50,741 bases of DNA from Pirellulaceae bacterium (GTDB lineage Bacteria > Planctomycetota > Planctomycetia > Pirellulales > Pirellulaceae). A program made the position numbers and the translations under genes. Below, one piece after another: positions 8,895-18,058 of this stretch (its first letter is position 1; the number at the start of each line of letters is the position of its first letter). Where the stretch lies: NCBI GenBank assembly GCA_016784735.1, contig JADHUC010000030.1, forward strand, positions 1 to 50,741, given 5' to 3'. The notes below the pieces were generated by a model. It was not told where the DNA came from, did no database searches, and saw nothing but the letters and a program-made list of their open reading frames with translations.

Positions 8895-11800
8895 TTACGG
8901 CTTCTTCCGGTCCACGATGACGAGAATGCTGTCAATGCTATCGGAGGGCGAGGGCTGTACGTCCTCGGCGCTGCCCTCGGCAACGCGGCCCTGAAACGAG
9001 CCTTGAGCGGAAATCGAGTACGAGCCGGGTGGGACGTCTTTGATGAAGAAGGTGCCATCAGGCTTGACGTCTATCGGCTGCACACCAATCTTGGGGCCTT
9101 TGAGGATGACCGTGAACAGTAAGCCGCTTACCGGCGCGCGACTTGGCCCGAAGCGAATGGCCCCGGAGATCACGCCTTTTTGTGGCTTCGGCTGAGCCGC
9201 GACGATACGAATGTTGTGTGCAAGGACTTCGCTTTGATGGCCTACTTTGTCAACCAAACGCACCAGCAATGCGTGTTCGCCCACTTCCAGATCCTTGGTC
9301 TCCAGACGTAGGTCAAACACGTGCGTCAGATCGACACTTTGTACGTCTAGCAATTCGTTCATCGTCGCCGATTCCGGGTCCATCTCGCGTTTTCCTCTCG
9401 CGGCGAACGCCTGTTCCACTGCAGCCACGCCGGATAGATCTCGGGCTTGGATGCGGGCGATGACCGTGGCGCCCTTGGGGATCTCGCTCGCCCTGTCGAC
9501 AACGGGCACGGCGCCTCGGCGACCTGGAATCGCGAGCCCAAACTCTTGGATGGCGGGCTTGTCAGAGTCCAACACCAGCACGACATGGTCACTGGCTTGG
9601 CCGATTCCTGGCAGGAGGAGCTCGGCTTCGATGTAAGTCTTCTCGTTCTCCAGGTCGCCGGGCAGCAGCTCCGCCGAATGGTCGCCCACCTCCGTTTCGA
9701 ATTCCATCAGACCACGATCACCGAACTCGACCAACTGCGTGGTCATGCTCCGGTCGTCGAAAACGCGCACTGGCTTCGTCAGATCCTCGCCCAGCGTGAC
9801 TTCGATCCTGTGGTCCGGATCTGAGAATGCGTCCACCGGGGCGTCGGCTTCGAAGTCGACTCGCAGCGAGCTGCACGGGGCCGGTACGACGATCGGCTGA
9901 TCGGCCGCGATCTTAAGATGTTTCCGTTCCTTGTCCTTTTCCAACTCCTCCGGTGTCGGGTACACGACATAAGGCGGGAAGTGAAACACGACGGGATAGC
10001 CGGCAGCGCTAATGCTGTTTATCCGGATGCGGCGGTCGGTACGCCGCACGTCGCTTCCGGGACGGAAGGGCTGAATGGGCCGCTGGCGATTGCACGGCAC
10101 TTGATAGACGAACGCTCGCGGGTAGCGGTCGACGGTCAGACTGACCGTCCGCGCGGCATTATCCGGCAAAACACCAGCGTACAGTTCCAACAGAGCGTCC
10201 GGGGCGTCGATCTGGCCGCCCAGTCGCTTCTTCGCTGCGTCGGGGATCTGTCCGTAGTAGTCGTTCCACGCGACGTCGACCGGCTCACCCGGCAGAAGGT
10301 CCGGTTTTCCGTCGTCGTCAAAGTCCCTTGGCTGGAGCTTAGCGATGATTTGCTTCGTGTCGTGGTCGTAGCCGATCGTCGGCGCGAGATACCGTCGCGG
10401 AGCAATCGGCACGACCTCGATCCACTTGATCCAGCGGATATTCGAGTCGGCCGCATCGGTGACAACGCAAACGAGCCCGTGGCTGACGGCGTGAGCTTTG
10501 GAAGCGGGCGGCTTGGGCTTGTTTTCGGGCTTGGCGCCGCCCTCGTCGTCCGGTTTCCCCTCGGCCTCCAAACCCTTCGTGCCGAAGTTGATCGGTACCC
10601 GCGCTGCTGAATCAGTCGACAGTTGGACGGAACCGCTGGTCTTCACGATCAAGTCGGCATCGAGAATACCGGTCACGTCGTTCAGCACAATTTCGCGCAG
10701 CCTGCGGCCGATTCGCCCCGGAGCGGTCGTCGGCGAACGTTGCGGCGGAATAGCGTACAGGGCCACTTCGACCTGCTTAGGCATGCCTGAGTGATTGACC
10801 AGTGTGAATTGATAACGCGTCTTTCGATTCGGATACAGCTCCAGGACGACTGTCGCACCGGAATCCGGCCGATGCTTCGAAGCCCCGATCCGGATGACTT
10901 CCAGATCAATCCGATTCGGTTGCGGGAGGGTCAGGTTCGCCGTATGGCTGGCCTGCTTGTCCTCGGGCCCGTCGGTCCACGGCACGGTCAGGGTCAGATC
11001 GGTTTCTCTGGCACCCGCCTTGCCCTGATCCACTAGTGCCTCCACGTGCCAAGTCAACTCTATGTGGAACCACCCATCAACGGCTTCGATCGGCCCGGCG
11101 TCGGGGCCGCTGACGTTGATGTGCTTCTCGTCGTACCGCAGTCGTGGCGCCGGTAGCGGCGTGATAAGTTCGCGTTTCGAGGCACTCACCGTGAATGTAA
11201 GCGGCTTTGCTCTGCCCTTGTCCAGCCGCTCCTGAGTTGGTCCGGCCAGTCGAATGAGAACAGGTTGTTCAACCGTCACGCCGAATACAGGCAATGGATG
11301 GCTGCGAGCTACGCCGAAGGCGTCCTTGGCAGTGTCACGCGGGTCGATCAGGTGCAGAGCATAGTAGTCGGCACCGTCCGGCAATCCGGCGTAGATATCG
11401 CGCAGGTCGGTACCGAGCCTGCGACACGTCAACCATAATTGCTCCTCGCTGTCGGGCAATTGCTTCAGTGAACCGTCGATTTCCGAGATCGGTCCACGAA
11501 GTGAGTCGGCCGCATCGGGATTCGCCAGGCGGATCAGCTTCTCCTCAAGCCGCAGTCGGTCTAGCAGCCTTCGCCATCGTTCCGGTGTAGCGGTGGCCGA
11601 GCGCGGAAATGCGACGTCACCAGTCTGTCCAGCCCCGGCATTCGAAGCGGCACTCAGCAGTTCATCCAACAGTCTTTTTCGCCGTGGGGCGGACAGGAGC
11701 GGCGTGCTCAACAGATCCTCGGCCTCCTGCTGGTGTATGGGCCGTTGAATGTTGGCAATTGCCGTTGTCTCGCGCACGGCCAGAAGTCCGTCAATCTTGC

Positions 11801-13769
11801 TGCTGCGGCTTTGAAGCGAGCGGCATTCCTTCAACGCATCGACGAGTTTGCTGATATGGCTGATCTCGACCGGAGCCTCCTCGAGCGTGGCCAGTGTCTG
11901 TTGGAACCGCAACAGTTCATCGAGGAAGTTTTCAATTTCGCTATACAGAGAAACGGGGTGACTGGATGTGATACTGGCTTCGGCGTGCCAACGTACGTAG
12001 TAGGCAGCGGAAAACAGCAAGCGATGATATGGACGCGTCGCGTCACGGAGTTGCTTCAATTCGGACATCTCGCCTTCGTCGCCAGTTTGGCGTTGTTGTA
12101 CATAGCGTCGCCACGAATCGGCAAGTCGGCCGCACACTGAATGCTTGAAATTCTGTGAGGACGGTTCCGTATCACCGCCGATCAGCGTCTGCAGGCGGCG
12201 CAGATCGTCGACCAGCGCACTGGCCGAGGCGACCAACTCCGCCATGCCTTGTCCAGAAGTTCCGTCCGACGCTTGGTCCGCCTGGACAGGTCGGCCCGCG
12301 CGACAACGCCGTTCGTAGTAAAGCAGCAGCGCGTTCACCTGACGCCACAAGTGCGGCGCAAACTCGGCCGGTGACCGCGCCTCCGGCGTCTGAGGGTCGT
12401 GGAGTGCATCGCGCAGCATCCAAGCTTCGTGGACGTGCGAACGCAGGTGGGTGACCATTTCGTTGAAACTGTCTTTGCCCTCCGTAGAGTCCGGCTTCTT
12501 CTTGGCTTTGTCGGCGACGGGCTCACTTGGGGTTTTCTTCTCCTTTGCGGCAGACGCCGGTACAGGCTTTTCTTCGCCGGGCGGCTTCTCATCAGGCGAA
12601 GCGATTCGGTCGTCGGTAGGCTTTGAGTCGCCCACGGCTTTGGCGTTTGCGGCCGGTTTGGTATCGGCGGGTGTCTCCGCGCCGGTCTGCAGTACACCGT
12701 ACCGAGTACTCAGTACCCAGTGCGGAAGCGAGGACGTCTCTAGATCCGATGCCTCGTCGGGCGGTTTCTCGGTTTCCTGGTCCTCCGGTACTGTTTCGGC
12801 CTCTGATTCCTCTGGCGCCTCTTTGTCTCTCACCCAAATCAAATGGTGCGCCTCATCTCCTTCCGTATCTTGCTCCGGTTCGACGATTCCCTTTCTGGCC
12901 TTCATCAACAGTGGCGTCTGCGCGGCGCCCGTGTCCGGATCGTACCAGTTGGCACATCTTTCGAAGACGTACCGGTACAGTTCGTACAGACTGACAAAAT
13001 GATCCTTCGGCCATTGGTCCGCGTTACCGCTCAGAGCCTCGGCAACGCTCAGACCGAACAGCGAACGCTTGAGAGGATGGGATACCGCCGCACGCTCCAA
13101 GGAACCGGCAGGCAGCAGTACCCATAGATCTTCCTCGCCGAGCTTCTTCAGCTCGCTTTCGACCAAACGCGGGAACTCGTTGGCCACGACGCCCAGCCGG
13201 GGATCGTACACGATGCGTCCCGCATCGAGCACTACGAGCTTCATCTTCGATTCTGCCGACCTCACATCGTCCAGAAAATCGCCAATCGGATGCCGGCCGC
13301 CTTGCCCCATACGCATGTAGTCGCTGAAGACCAGGTAAGCAGACCAGTCGCCGGACTCGCTTCGGCCTGAAACGCCGTGCGCGCTGACGTACAACATCAG
13401 CAGGTCGTCGTCCGCCTTTGTCATTCCTCGCAATTCGGCATCCAGATTGGCGAAGCTGCGAGCGTCTTGCATCCCGCGCGACCACTGAAACTGCACGTCG
13501 TCATGTTCGGCCAGAGATTCCGCCAGTTCGCCCAGTGCGTCGATATCTTCCCGAACGTAAGGCTGGGATGCGACAACCAGTTGGTCGGTGGCCCAGATGG
13601 GAAGCGCCACCAGACGCCGGGCGCCCCCGGGGCGAGGCCAGAGCAGGTATGCTAGAATACCCACCAACGCTAACGCGAGGATCGTAAATAGCCAACGGAG
13701 CGATCGCATCGACTGCGGCTTGCGACCGCCGGTCGAGCCGGCATGTCTCCAGGAGCGTCTCTCTGCCAT
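8895..13769 (-). CDS. Giant membrane-anchored protein with a catalytically dead caspase-like domain, next to the T6SS locus
   Basis: From the ATG at 13769, which has GGAAAGGAA upstream, this is a 1624-residue protein. Residues of about 23-44 form one membrane anchor (SLRWLFTILALALVGILAYL), so nearly all of it should be outside the cytoplasm. Residues of about 55-290 resemble a peptidase C14 (caspase/metacaspase) domain: LLMLYVSAHGVSG carries the His-Gly dyad (H131), but the second catalytic motif reads VVLDAGRIV, with Gly184 where DAC carries the nucleophile. A long charged, Pro/Lys-rich linker follows (about 330-460), then a helical stretch, then several beta-sandwich-like segments, ending in a carboxypeptidase-regulatory-like fold (KPDGTFFIKDVPPGSYSI). 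It is transcribed divergently from tssK. The function is unknown; proteolysis is unlikely, and a scaffold or envelope role is possible. Confidence 0.65.
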   Translation of the reverse strand: MAERRSWRHAGSTGGRKPQSMRSLRWLFTILALALVGILAYLLWPRPGGARRLVALPIWATDQLVVASQPYVREDIDALGELAESLAEHDDVQFQWSRGMQDARSFANLDAELRGMTKADDDLLMLYVSAHGVSGRSESGDWSAYLVFSDYMRMGQGGRHPIGDFLDDVRSAESKMKLVVLDAGRIVYDPRLGVVANEFPRLVESELKKLGEEDLWVLLPAGSLERAAVSHPLKRSLFGLSVAEALSGNADQWPKDHFVSLYELYRYVFERCANWYDPDTGAAQTPLLMKARKGIVEPEQDTEGDEAHHLIWVRDKEAPEESEAETVPEDQETEKPPDEASDLETSSLPHWVLSTRYGVLQTGAETPADTKPAANAKAVGDSKPTDDRIASPDEKPPGEEKPVPASAAKEKKTPSEPVADKAKKKPDSTEGKDSFNEMVTHLRSHVHEAWMLRDALHDPQTPEARSPAEFAPHLWRQVNALLLYYERRCRAGRPVQADQASDGTSGQGMAELVASASALVDDLRRLQTLIGGDTEPSSQNFKHSVCGRLADSWRRYVQQRQTGDEGEMSELKQLRDATRPYHRLLFSAAYYVRWHAEASITSSHPVSLYSEIENFLDELLRFQQTLATLEEAPVEISHISKLVDALKECRSLQSRSSKIDGLLAVRETTAIANIQRPIHQQEAEDLLSTPLLSAPRRKRLLDELLSAASNAGAGQTGDVAFPRSATATPERWRRLLDRLRLEEKLIRLANPDAADSLRGPISEIDGSLKQLPDSEEQLWLTCRRLGTDLRDIYAGLPDGADYYALHLIDPRDTAKDAFGVARSHPLPVFGVTVEQPVLIRLAGPTQERLDKGRAKPLTFTVSASKRELITPLPAPRLRYDEKHINVSGPDAGPIEAVDGWFHIELTWHVEALVDQGKAGARETDLTLTVPWTDGPEDKQASHTANLTLPQPNRIDLEVIRIGASKHRPDSGATVVLELYPNRKTRYQFTLVNHSGMPKQVEVALYAIPPQRSPTTAPGRIGRRLREIVLNDVTGILDADLIVKTSGSVQLSTDSAARVPINFGTKGLEAEGKPDDEGGAKPENKPKPPASKAHAVSHGLVCVVTDAADSNIRWIKWIEVVPIAPRRYLAPTIGYDHDTKQIIAKLQPRDFDDDGKPDLLPGEPVDVAWNDYYGQIPDAAKKRLGGQIDAPDALLELYAGVLPDNAARTVSLTVDRYPRAFVYQVPCNRQRPIQPFRPGSDVRRTDRRIRINSISAAGYPVVFHFPPYVVYPTPEELEKDKERKHLKIAADQPIVVPAPCSSLRVDFEADAPVDAFSDPDHRIEVTLGEDLTKPVRVFDDRSMTTQLVEFGDRGLMEFETEVGDHSAELLPGDLENEKTYIEAELLLPGIGQASDHVVLVLDSDKPAIQEFGLAIPGRRGAVPVVDRASEIPKGATVIARIQARDLSGVAAVEQAFAARGKREMDPESATMNELLDVQSVDLTHVFDLRLETKDLEVGEHALLVRLVDKVGHQSEVLAHNIRIVAAQPKPQKGVISGAIRFGPSRAPVSGLLFTVILKGPKIGVQPIDVKPDGTFFIKDVPPGSYSISAQGSFQGRVAEGSAEDVQPSPSDSIDSILVIVDRKKP

Positions 13770-14089
13770 CAGCAGATTCCTTTCCGGGCACGAGCGTTTC
13801 GATTCTTTTGACCGCGACCCAGCGGGGAGCGCGTGATCAGGCAACCGAGGCACTGGTTAATCATACCGCTTCAACAGCGATTAATGCAAACTCGGTTCGG
13901 AGGCCGGCGCCTACTGGCAAACAGACTTGGATTCCCTAGAATAGTTTCGAGGTGTCGGGTGTCGGGGGAAGAGGGGATGAGCATGCGGGATGTGCATACT
14001 CCGGCCTAACAACCGAAACCTGACACCCGATCCCCCGCGGTCCCAGGCGGAGCCTCGCCCGAGTCTGAGCGAACACGATAGGGATATCC
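13770..14089. other. Divergent intergenic region between the pseudo-caspase gene and tssK
   Basis: This 320-base gap must hold the promoters of both the minus-strand giant gene and the T6SS operon. No convincing consensus promoter could be picked by eye. It contains a repeat element (13951-14030) related to the heptamer tandem repeat upstream of tssA. Confidence 0.6.
13951..14030. repeat. GGTGTCGGG-type inverted repeat element, short form
   Basis: The element opens with GGTGTCGGGTGTCGGG, continues GAAGAGGGG, has an imperfect inner palindrome (GAGCATGC ... GCATACTC) and closes with CCTGACACCCGA, the complement of its opening. It shares the opening and GAAGAGGGG core with the element at 19174-19379, where the closing heptamer is expanded to 21 copies. 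Confidence 0.7.
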
Positions 14090-15523
14090 ATGCGATACTT
14101 ACCGGTACACTGGTCGGAAGGCATGTTCCTTCGGCCGCAACATTTTCAGGCTGCCGATCGTTACTGGACCGAGGTGATCGCTACGTCGCAGCGATGGGAT
14201 AGCCAGTACAACTACGGACTGCACTCCATCGAGATCAGCGAAGAAGCGATCGCCAATCACCAAGTCGAGGTGACGACGTGCCATGCCCGCATGAAGGACG
14301 GAAGCGTCATCGCGTTGGACGCTGGGCAGGGCCCGGGCCGTGTCGACTTGAAAGGGGCATTCGCGAGCCAGCCGGAAGTGACCGTGTACCTGGCGGTCCC
14401 GAATCTGGCACTCGGCCGAGCCAACGTGGCGGCTGTCGGTGATCCCACCGCTCATCGCTATGTGTCCACGTCGCTGTCGATCGCAGACGAGAGCGTTGGC
14501 GGCAACGATCAGCAGCTCGAACTTCGCGACTGGAATGTCCGCTTGGCACTCTCGACTGAAGAGCTGTCGGGCTACGAGACGTTGCCAATTGCTCGCATCA
14601 AACGCGCCGGCGAGGCCGAAGCCACGCCAGAATTGGACGACGACTACATTCCACCGCTGCTGGCTATCGACGCCTGGCCGTCGTTGGGCTTGGATATTTT
14701 CCGAGCCGTTTACGACATCATCGGCGAGAAGATCGATGTATTGAGCGGACGAGTGGTGGAACGTCGTGTAACGCTGGCCAGCCAGGAGCCGGGCGACTTG
14801 GAAGACCTGATGATGCTGTCGACGCTGAACGAGGCGTACGGCTCGCTGCGCCCGCTGGCTTTCGCAACCGGTCTTCATCCGTTTATCGCCTACACGGAAC
14901 TGTGTCGCATCGTCGGAATGCTATCCGTTTTTGGCGACGACCGCCGGACACCGGAAATCCCCACCTACGACCACGACGATTTGGCCCGCATCTTCAAGTG
15001 GGTGAAGCTACGCATCGAGCAACTGATCGGAGCGCGCAAGAAGCTGGAGTACGAGCAGCGTTTCTTTGTGGGAACCCAACATGGAATGCAGGTGGCCATC
15101 GACCCAAAATGGCTTCATTCGGGGTGGGATTGGTACGTCGGTGTGTTGGCAGAAAATGCGGGCGAGCAGGAATGTCGCGACCTGCTTCGTCCTGGTAACC
15201 TAGACTGGAAAATGGGCAGCAGCGAACAGGTGGACTTGATTTTCCAGCACGGCATTCCTGGCGTGAAGCAGAAGGAGCTTACGCAGCCGCCTCGCGCGTT
15301 GCCGTCGCGTCAGGGTTGGGTGTACTACGAGGTCGAACGCGACACGGAAAACGCCGCCTGGAAGGATGTGTTGGCCACGCAAAGCCTGGCCATTCGATTC
15401 AAGGAGCAATTGATCAGCAATCTGGACCGATTGCAGGGCCAGCGAACGCTGGAAGTCGCCGCGCACGGCAAGCGCAGCCTCCTGCAATTCGCCCTTTTCG
15501 CTGTACCGCCACGTCAAACATGA
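14090..15523 (+). CDS. tssK: Type VI secretion baseplate protein TssK
   Basis: This 477-residue protein opens with RYLPVHWSEGMFLRPQHFQA, the highly conserved N-terminus of TssK (ImpJ/VasE). Further family pieces include ARIFKWVKLRIEQLI and PREDICTED C-terminal motifs such as FFVGTQHGMQVAI. TssK forms trimers that link the baseplate (TssE/F/G) to the inner-membrane complex (TssL/M). The length is normal for the family (about 440-480). The start ATG 14090 puts the conserved motif at the N-terminus. It is the first gene of the T6SS run, and its stop overlaps the tssL start (ATGA at 15520-15523), so the two are translationally coupled. Transcription presumably starts in the 13770-14089 gap. Confidence 0.95.
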   Translation: MRYLPVHWSEGMFLRPQHFQAADRYWTEVIATSQRWDSQYNYGLHSIEISEEAIANHQVEVTTCHARMKDGSVIALDAGQGPGRVDLKGAFASQPEVTVYLAVPNLALGRANVAAVGDPTAHRYVSTSLSIADESVGGNDQQLELRDWNVRLALSTEELSGYETLPIARIKRAGEAEATPELDDDYIPPLLAIDAWPSLGLDIFRAVYDIIGEKIDVLSGRVVERRVTLASQEPGDLEDLMMLSTLNEAYGSLRPLAFATGLHPFIAYTELCRIVGMLSVFGDDRRTPEIPTYDHDDLARIFKWVKLRIEQLIGARKKLEYEQRFFVGTQHGMQVAIDPKWLHSGWDWYVGVLAENAGEQECRDLLRPGNLDWKMGSSEQVDLIFQHGIPGVKQKELTQPPRALPSRQGWVYYEVERDTENAAWKDVLATQSLAIRFKEQLISNLDRLQGQRTLEVAAHGKRSLLQFALFAVPPRQT

Positions 15524-16158
15524 CACCAGACTTCGCCGCCGCAATTGATCCCGTTTTCCTTCACGTGCTTGGCGTCCTCGATCGGATCAGCCAAAACGAG
15601 ACGCTCTCGGCGCACGAAGAGCGGGATTCGGTGATGAATTGGCTTCGTCAAGCCGAGGCTCAACTGGGCCAGCGCCAGGAATGGGATTTGGCCAAGTATG
15701 CGCTCGTGGCCTGGATTGACGACTTGTTGATCGAAGCTCCGTGGGAAGGCCGACTGTGGTGGAAAGAAAACGCGTTGGAGGTCGAGATCTTCAACACGCG
15801 CGAGCGGGCGACGCAGTTTTTCGTCAACGCCCAGGAGGCGACACGAACGACTCGACGCGATGCGTTAGAAGTGTTTTACGTCTGCGCCGTTTTGGGGTTC
15901 CGCGGCCTTTACCGCGATCCGCAAGCCGCGTTTCTGGCAAACCAGTTGAGCTTACCTGCAGATTTGGAGTCATGGGCAAGGCAGACTGCTCGGGCGATTC
16001 AGCTCGGACAAGGCCGCCCACCCATCCAGGAGAAGCCGCGAGCGGCCAGCAGTGCACCGCCGTTGGAAGGCAAATTCCTGATGCTGGGTAGTTCCGTCAT
16101 GTGCGTTGCGTTGACGGCGTTCGCTGCTTTGGTCGGCTGGCTATTGTTTCTTAGGTGA
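15520..16158 (+). CDS. tssL: Type VI secretion membrane protein TssL (DotU family)
   Basis: This 212-residue protein starts MTPDFAAAIDPVFLHVLGVL; its ATG overlaps the tssK stop. Features typical of the DotU/TssL cytoplasmic domain are the helical KYALVAWIDDLLI, ENALEVEIFNTRERATQFF and LEVFYVCAVLGFRGLY segments. A single C-terminal membrane helix (about 190-211, SSVMCVALTAFAALVGWLLF) anchors it, as in canonical TssL. There is no fused peptidoglycan-binding OmpA-like domain. TssL recruits the TssK baseplate and pairs with TssM in the inner membrane. The gene is immediately followed by the short tssM-like gene. Confidence 0.92.
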   Translation: MTPDFAAAIDPVFLHVLGVLDRISQNETLSAHEERDSVMNWLRQAEAQLGQRQEWDLAKYALVAWIDDLLIEAPWEGRLWWKENALEVEIFNTRERATQFFVNAQEATRTTRRDALEVFYVCAVLGFRGLYRDPQAAFLANQLSLPADLESWARQTARAIQLGQGRPPIQEKPRAASSAPPLEGKFLMLGSSVMCVALTAFAALVGWLLFLR

Positions 16159-16185
16159 TTCGGGCGAGTGTAGTAGGGAATATCC

Positions 16186-17820
16186 GTGAATTTCCTCAGC
16201 CAGTTTTTTCGGTTCATTACCGCGCCATTTCGGTTTCTGTTTTCGCTGCCCATGGCCGTCATCTCGGCTCCGCGAAGGCTGATGGGGCTGTCTCTACCCG
16301 CGCGCGTGGCCCTGCTGACGACGATCCTGCTTATTATCTGCGTGGTCGTTGCTTTCCTGTCCGTCTGGCTGACCGAGGACGAAGCGGATACCTGGAACTA
16401 CTGGATGCGATGGGGCATCCTGGTGGCGCTGGCCTTGCTGTTCGTCATCCCGGTGGTGGTCTACTACGCCGTGAAAAGCTGGCTGCAGGGCGAAATCTCA
16501 CGCTACCCGGACATTGACCAAGCGTGGAACGAAGGCTTGCAGGCACTGGCGGCGAACGGGCTGGATCTGGCCGAAATGCCCGTTTTTCTTGTGCTTGGCG
16601 CTGCAGACGAGCGGTCGACCCGAGCTTTGTTCGAGGCTTCCGGTCTGGACTTTCTTGTCCGCCACGTGCCTCCAGGCCGCAAACCGCTTCATTGGTACGG
16701 CGACGAGAACGGTGTCTATCTGGTTATTCGAGACGCCAGTCATTTGAGCCGCCTGAACAGCCTGGCCGGCGCGGGCGCTGCAGCAGCGTTGCCGATGGGA
16801 GGAGATGTCCACGGTACGGCTCAAACGCCGGGCACCGCGCAAGGGACGTTGGCTGCGGGAGGCATCCGAGATTCAGGCGCTTTTCTACACGCCGCTGCAG
16901 AGGAGGTGGGCGAGCCCGACTTCGGTGGTGGTGGCGGGATCCAAGGGACCCTGGTGCCAGGCGCAGCGCCGAGCGAATACGCGAGCGGCGCTCGTCCTGC
17001 GGCTCCGGCAACAACGGCTTCGCTGGGGCGGCGCGAGGCCGAGGAGCAAATCGAACGTCTGCGATACGTGTGCAGCTTGCTCGTCCATGCACGCCAGCCC
17101 TTGTGCCCGATGAACGGAATTCTCACGCTGCTGCCGTTACACGCGGTGAGCGATGTGATGCTGGCCAAGGACATGCCCGGAGCGGTCCAGAATGATCTGA
17201 CGGCCATACGCCAAACCACCAAGCTCTGCTGCCCCATCACCGCGATGGTCACCGGAATGGAAACGGAAAGCGGATTTACGGAGTTGGTTCGTCGCGTCGG
17301 CGCGGGTCGAGCCAAAACGAACCGATTTGGAAAAGGCTTCAACGTCTGGAACCCACCGACGGCCGAAAACATCGACGCCTTTTCTGCTCACGCGTGCGGC
17401 TCGTTCGAAGACTGGGTGTACAGCCTGTTTCGCGAACCCGACGGACTGAACAAGCCCGGCAACGCGAAACTGTATTCGCTGCTGTGCAAGATCCGTAGCC
17501 AATTGCGAAGTCGATTGCGAAATATTCTACTGCACGGCTATAGCACGGAAACGGGCGACGAGCAGCCCGAACAGGCGCCGTTGCTTTTCAGTGGCTGCTA
17601 CTTCGCCGCCACCGGCAAGACGGGCGATCGGCAGGCGTTCGTGAAGAACGTCTTCGAAAAGATGTTGGATATGGAAGAAGAACTCGACTGGACCGACGAC
17701 GCCCTGATCGAAGACGATCGCTACCACGCAATGGCGCGTGTGAGCATGGGTGTCAGCGGTCTCGTGATCCTCGGCATAATCGCCATGTTCGTCTATAAGT
17801 TCTACTTCCAAGGAGGATAA
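16186..17820 (+). CDS. tssM: Short TssM-like membrane protein lacking a P-loop and periplasmic domain
   Basis: The start is GTG 16186 with AGGGA upstream; the product is 544 residues, about half of a normal TssM (about 1100-1200). Two N-terminal membrane segments (about 41-62 and 76-97) precede a cytoplasmic domain. The line EMPVFLVLGAADERSTRALF aligns by eye with the TssM Walker A region, but GAADERST replaces GxxxxGKT, so nucleotide binding is unlikely. A Gly/Ala/Pro-rich linker (about 200-285) precedes NGILTLLPLHAV, the CCPITAMVTGMETESGF line (matching the family's vTK-D-GF region) and LLFSGCYFAATG, which corresponds to the RGxYFTS motif of TssM. The third membrane helix (about 521-540) is the end of the protein, so the periplasmic arm that contacts TssJ is absent. 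Confidence 0.8.
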   Translation: MNFLSQFFRFITAPFRFLFSLPMAVISAPRRLMGLSLPARVALLTTILLIICVVVAFLSVWLTEDEADTWNYWMRWGILVALALLFVIPVVVYYAVKSWLQGEISRYPDIDQAWNEGLQALAANGLDLAEMPVFLVLGAADERSTRALFEASGLDFLVRHVPPGRKPLHWYGDENGVYLVIRDASHLSRLNSLAGAGAAAALPMGGDVHGTAQTPGTAQGTLAAGGIRDSGAFLHAAAEEVGEPDFGGGGGIQGTLVPGAAPSEYASGARPAAPATTASLGRREAEEQIERLRYVCSLLVHARQPLCPMNGILTLLPLHAVSDVMLAKDMPGAVQNDLTAIRQTTKLCCPITAMVTGMETESGFTELVRRVGAGRAKTNRFGKGFNVWNPPTAENIDAFSAHACGSFEDWVYSLFREPDGLNKPGNAKLYSLLCKIRSQLRSRLRNILLHGYSTETGDEQPEQAPLLFSGCYFAATGKTGDRQAFVKNVFEKMLDMEEELDWTDDALIEDDRYHAMARVSMGVSGLVILGIIAMFVYKFYFQGG

Positions 17821-17902
17821 CGGTCCTGACGGTTTTCCGGCGGTCTTCCCGAAACGTTCAAATGGACGCAGGCGTTTCTGGGGGGCATATTTATGGATAC
17901 AA

Positions 17903-18027
17903 GTAGGTCCCGCTTGCCGAGCGGGACCTCGGCGGACTCGCCGCAGTTTGGCGGGACCTTGAACTCCGCAACTCGAATTCCAATGTGCACCGGTATGGCC
18001 AGGTCCCGCCCGGCAGACGGGACCTAC
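17903..18027. repeat. REP-like hairpin pair with GTAG feet (AGGTCCCG family, copy 1)
   Basis: Left unit 17903-17929 and right unit 18001-18027 are inverted relative to each other, each with GTAG at the outer foot. The left hairpin has stem AGGTCCCGCT, loop TGCCG and stem AGCGGGACCT. The right one, read on the minus strand, has AGGTCCCGTC, TGCCG, GGCGGGACCT. A partial third half-site (GCGGGACCT) lies at 17951-17959. The pair fills the gap between the tssM-like gene and the small gene at 18059. Confidence 0.85.
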
Positions 18028-18058
18028 TTTCCATGCTTGCTCTCTGGGGACTGAATAT

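Noticed and set aside
11733-12140. Plus-strand open frames across 9-13 kb
   Set aside because: They are shadows of the 1624-residue minus-strand gene and show no family motifs.
13915-13930. Sigma-54-like promoter (TGGCA ... TTG) upstream of tssK
   Set aside because: The spacing between the GG and TTG elements is one base too long and the downstream GC is missing; it is a chance match.
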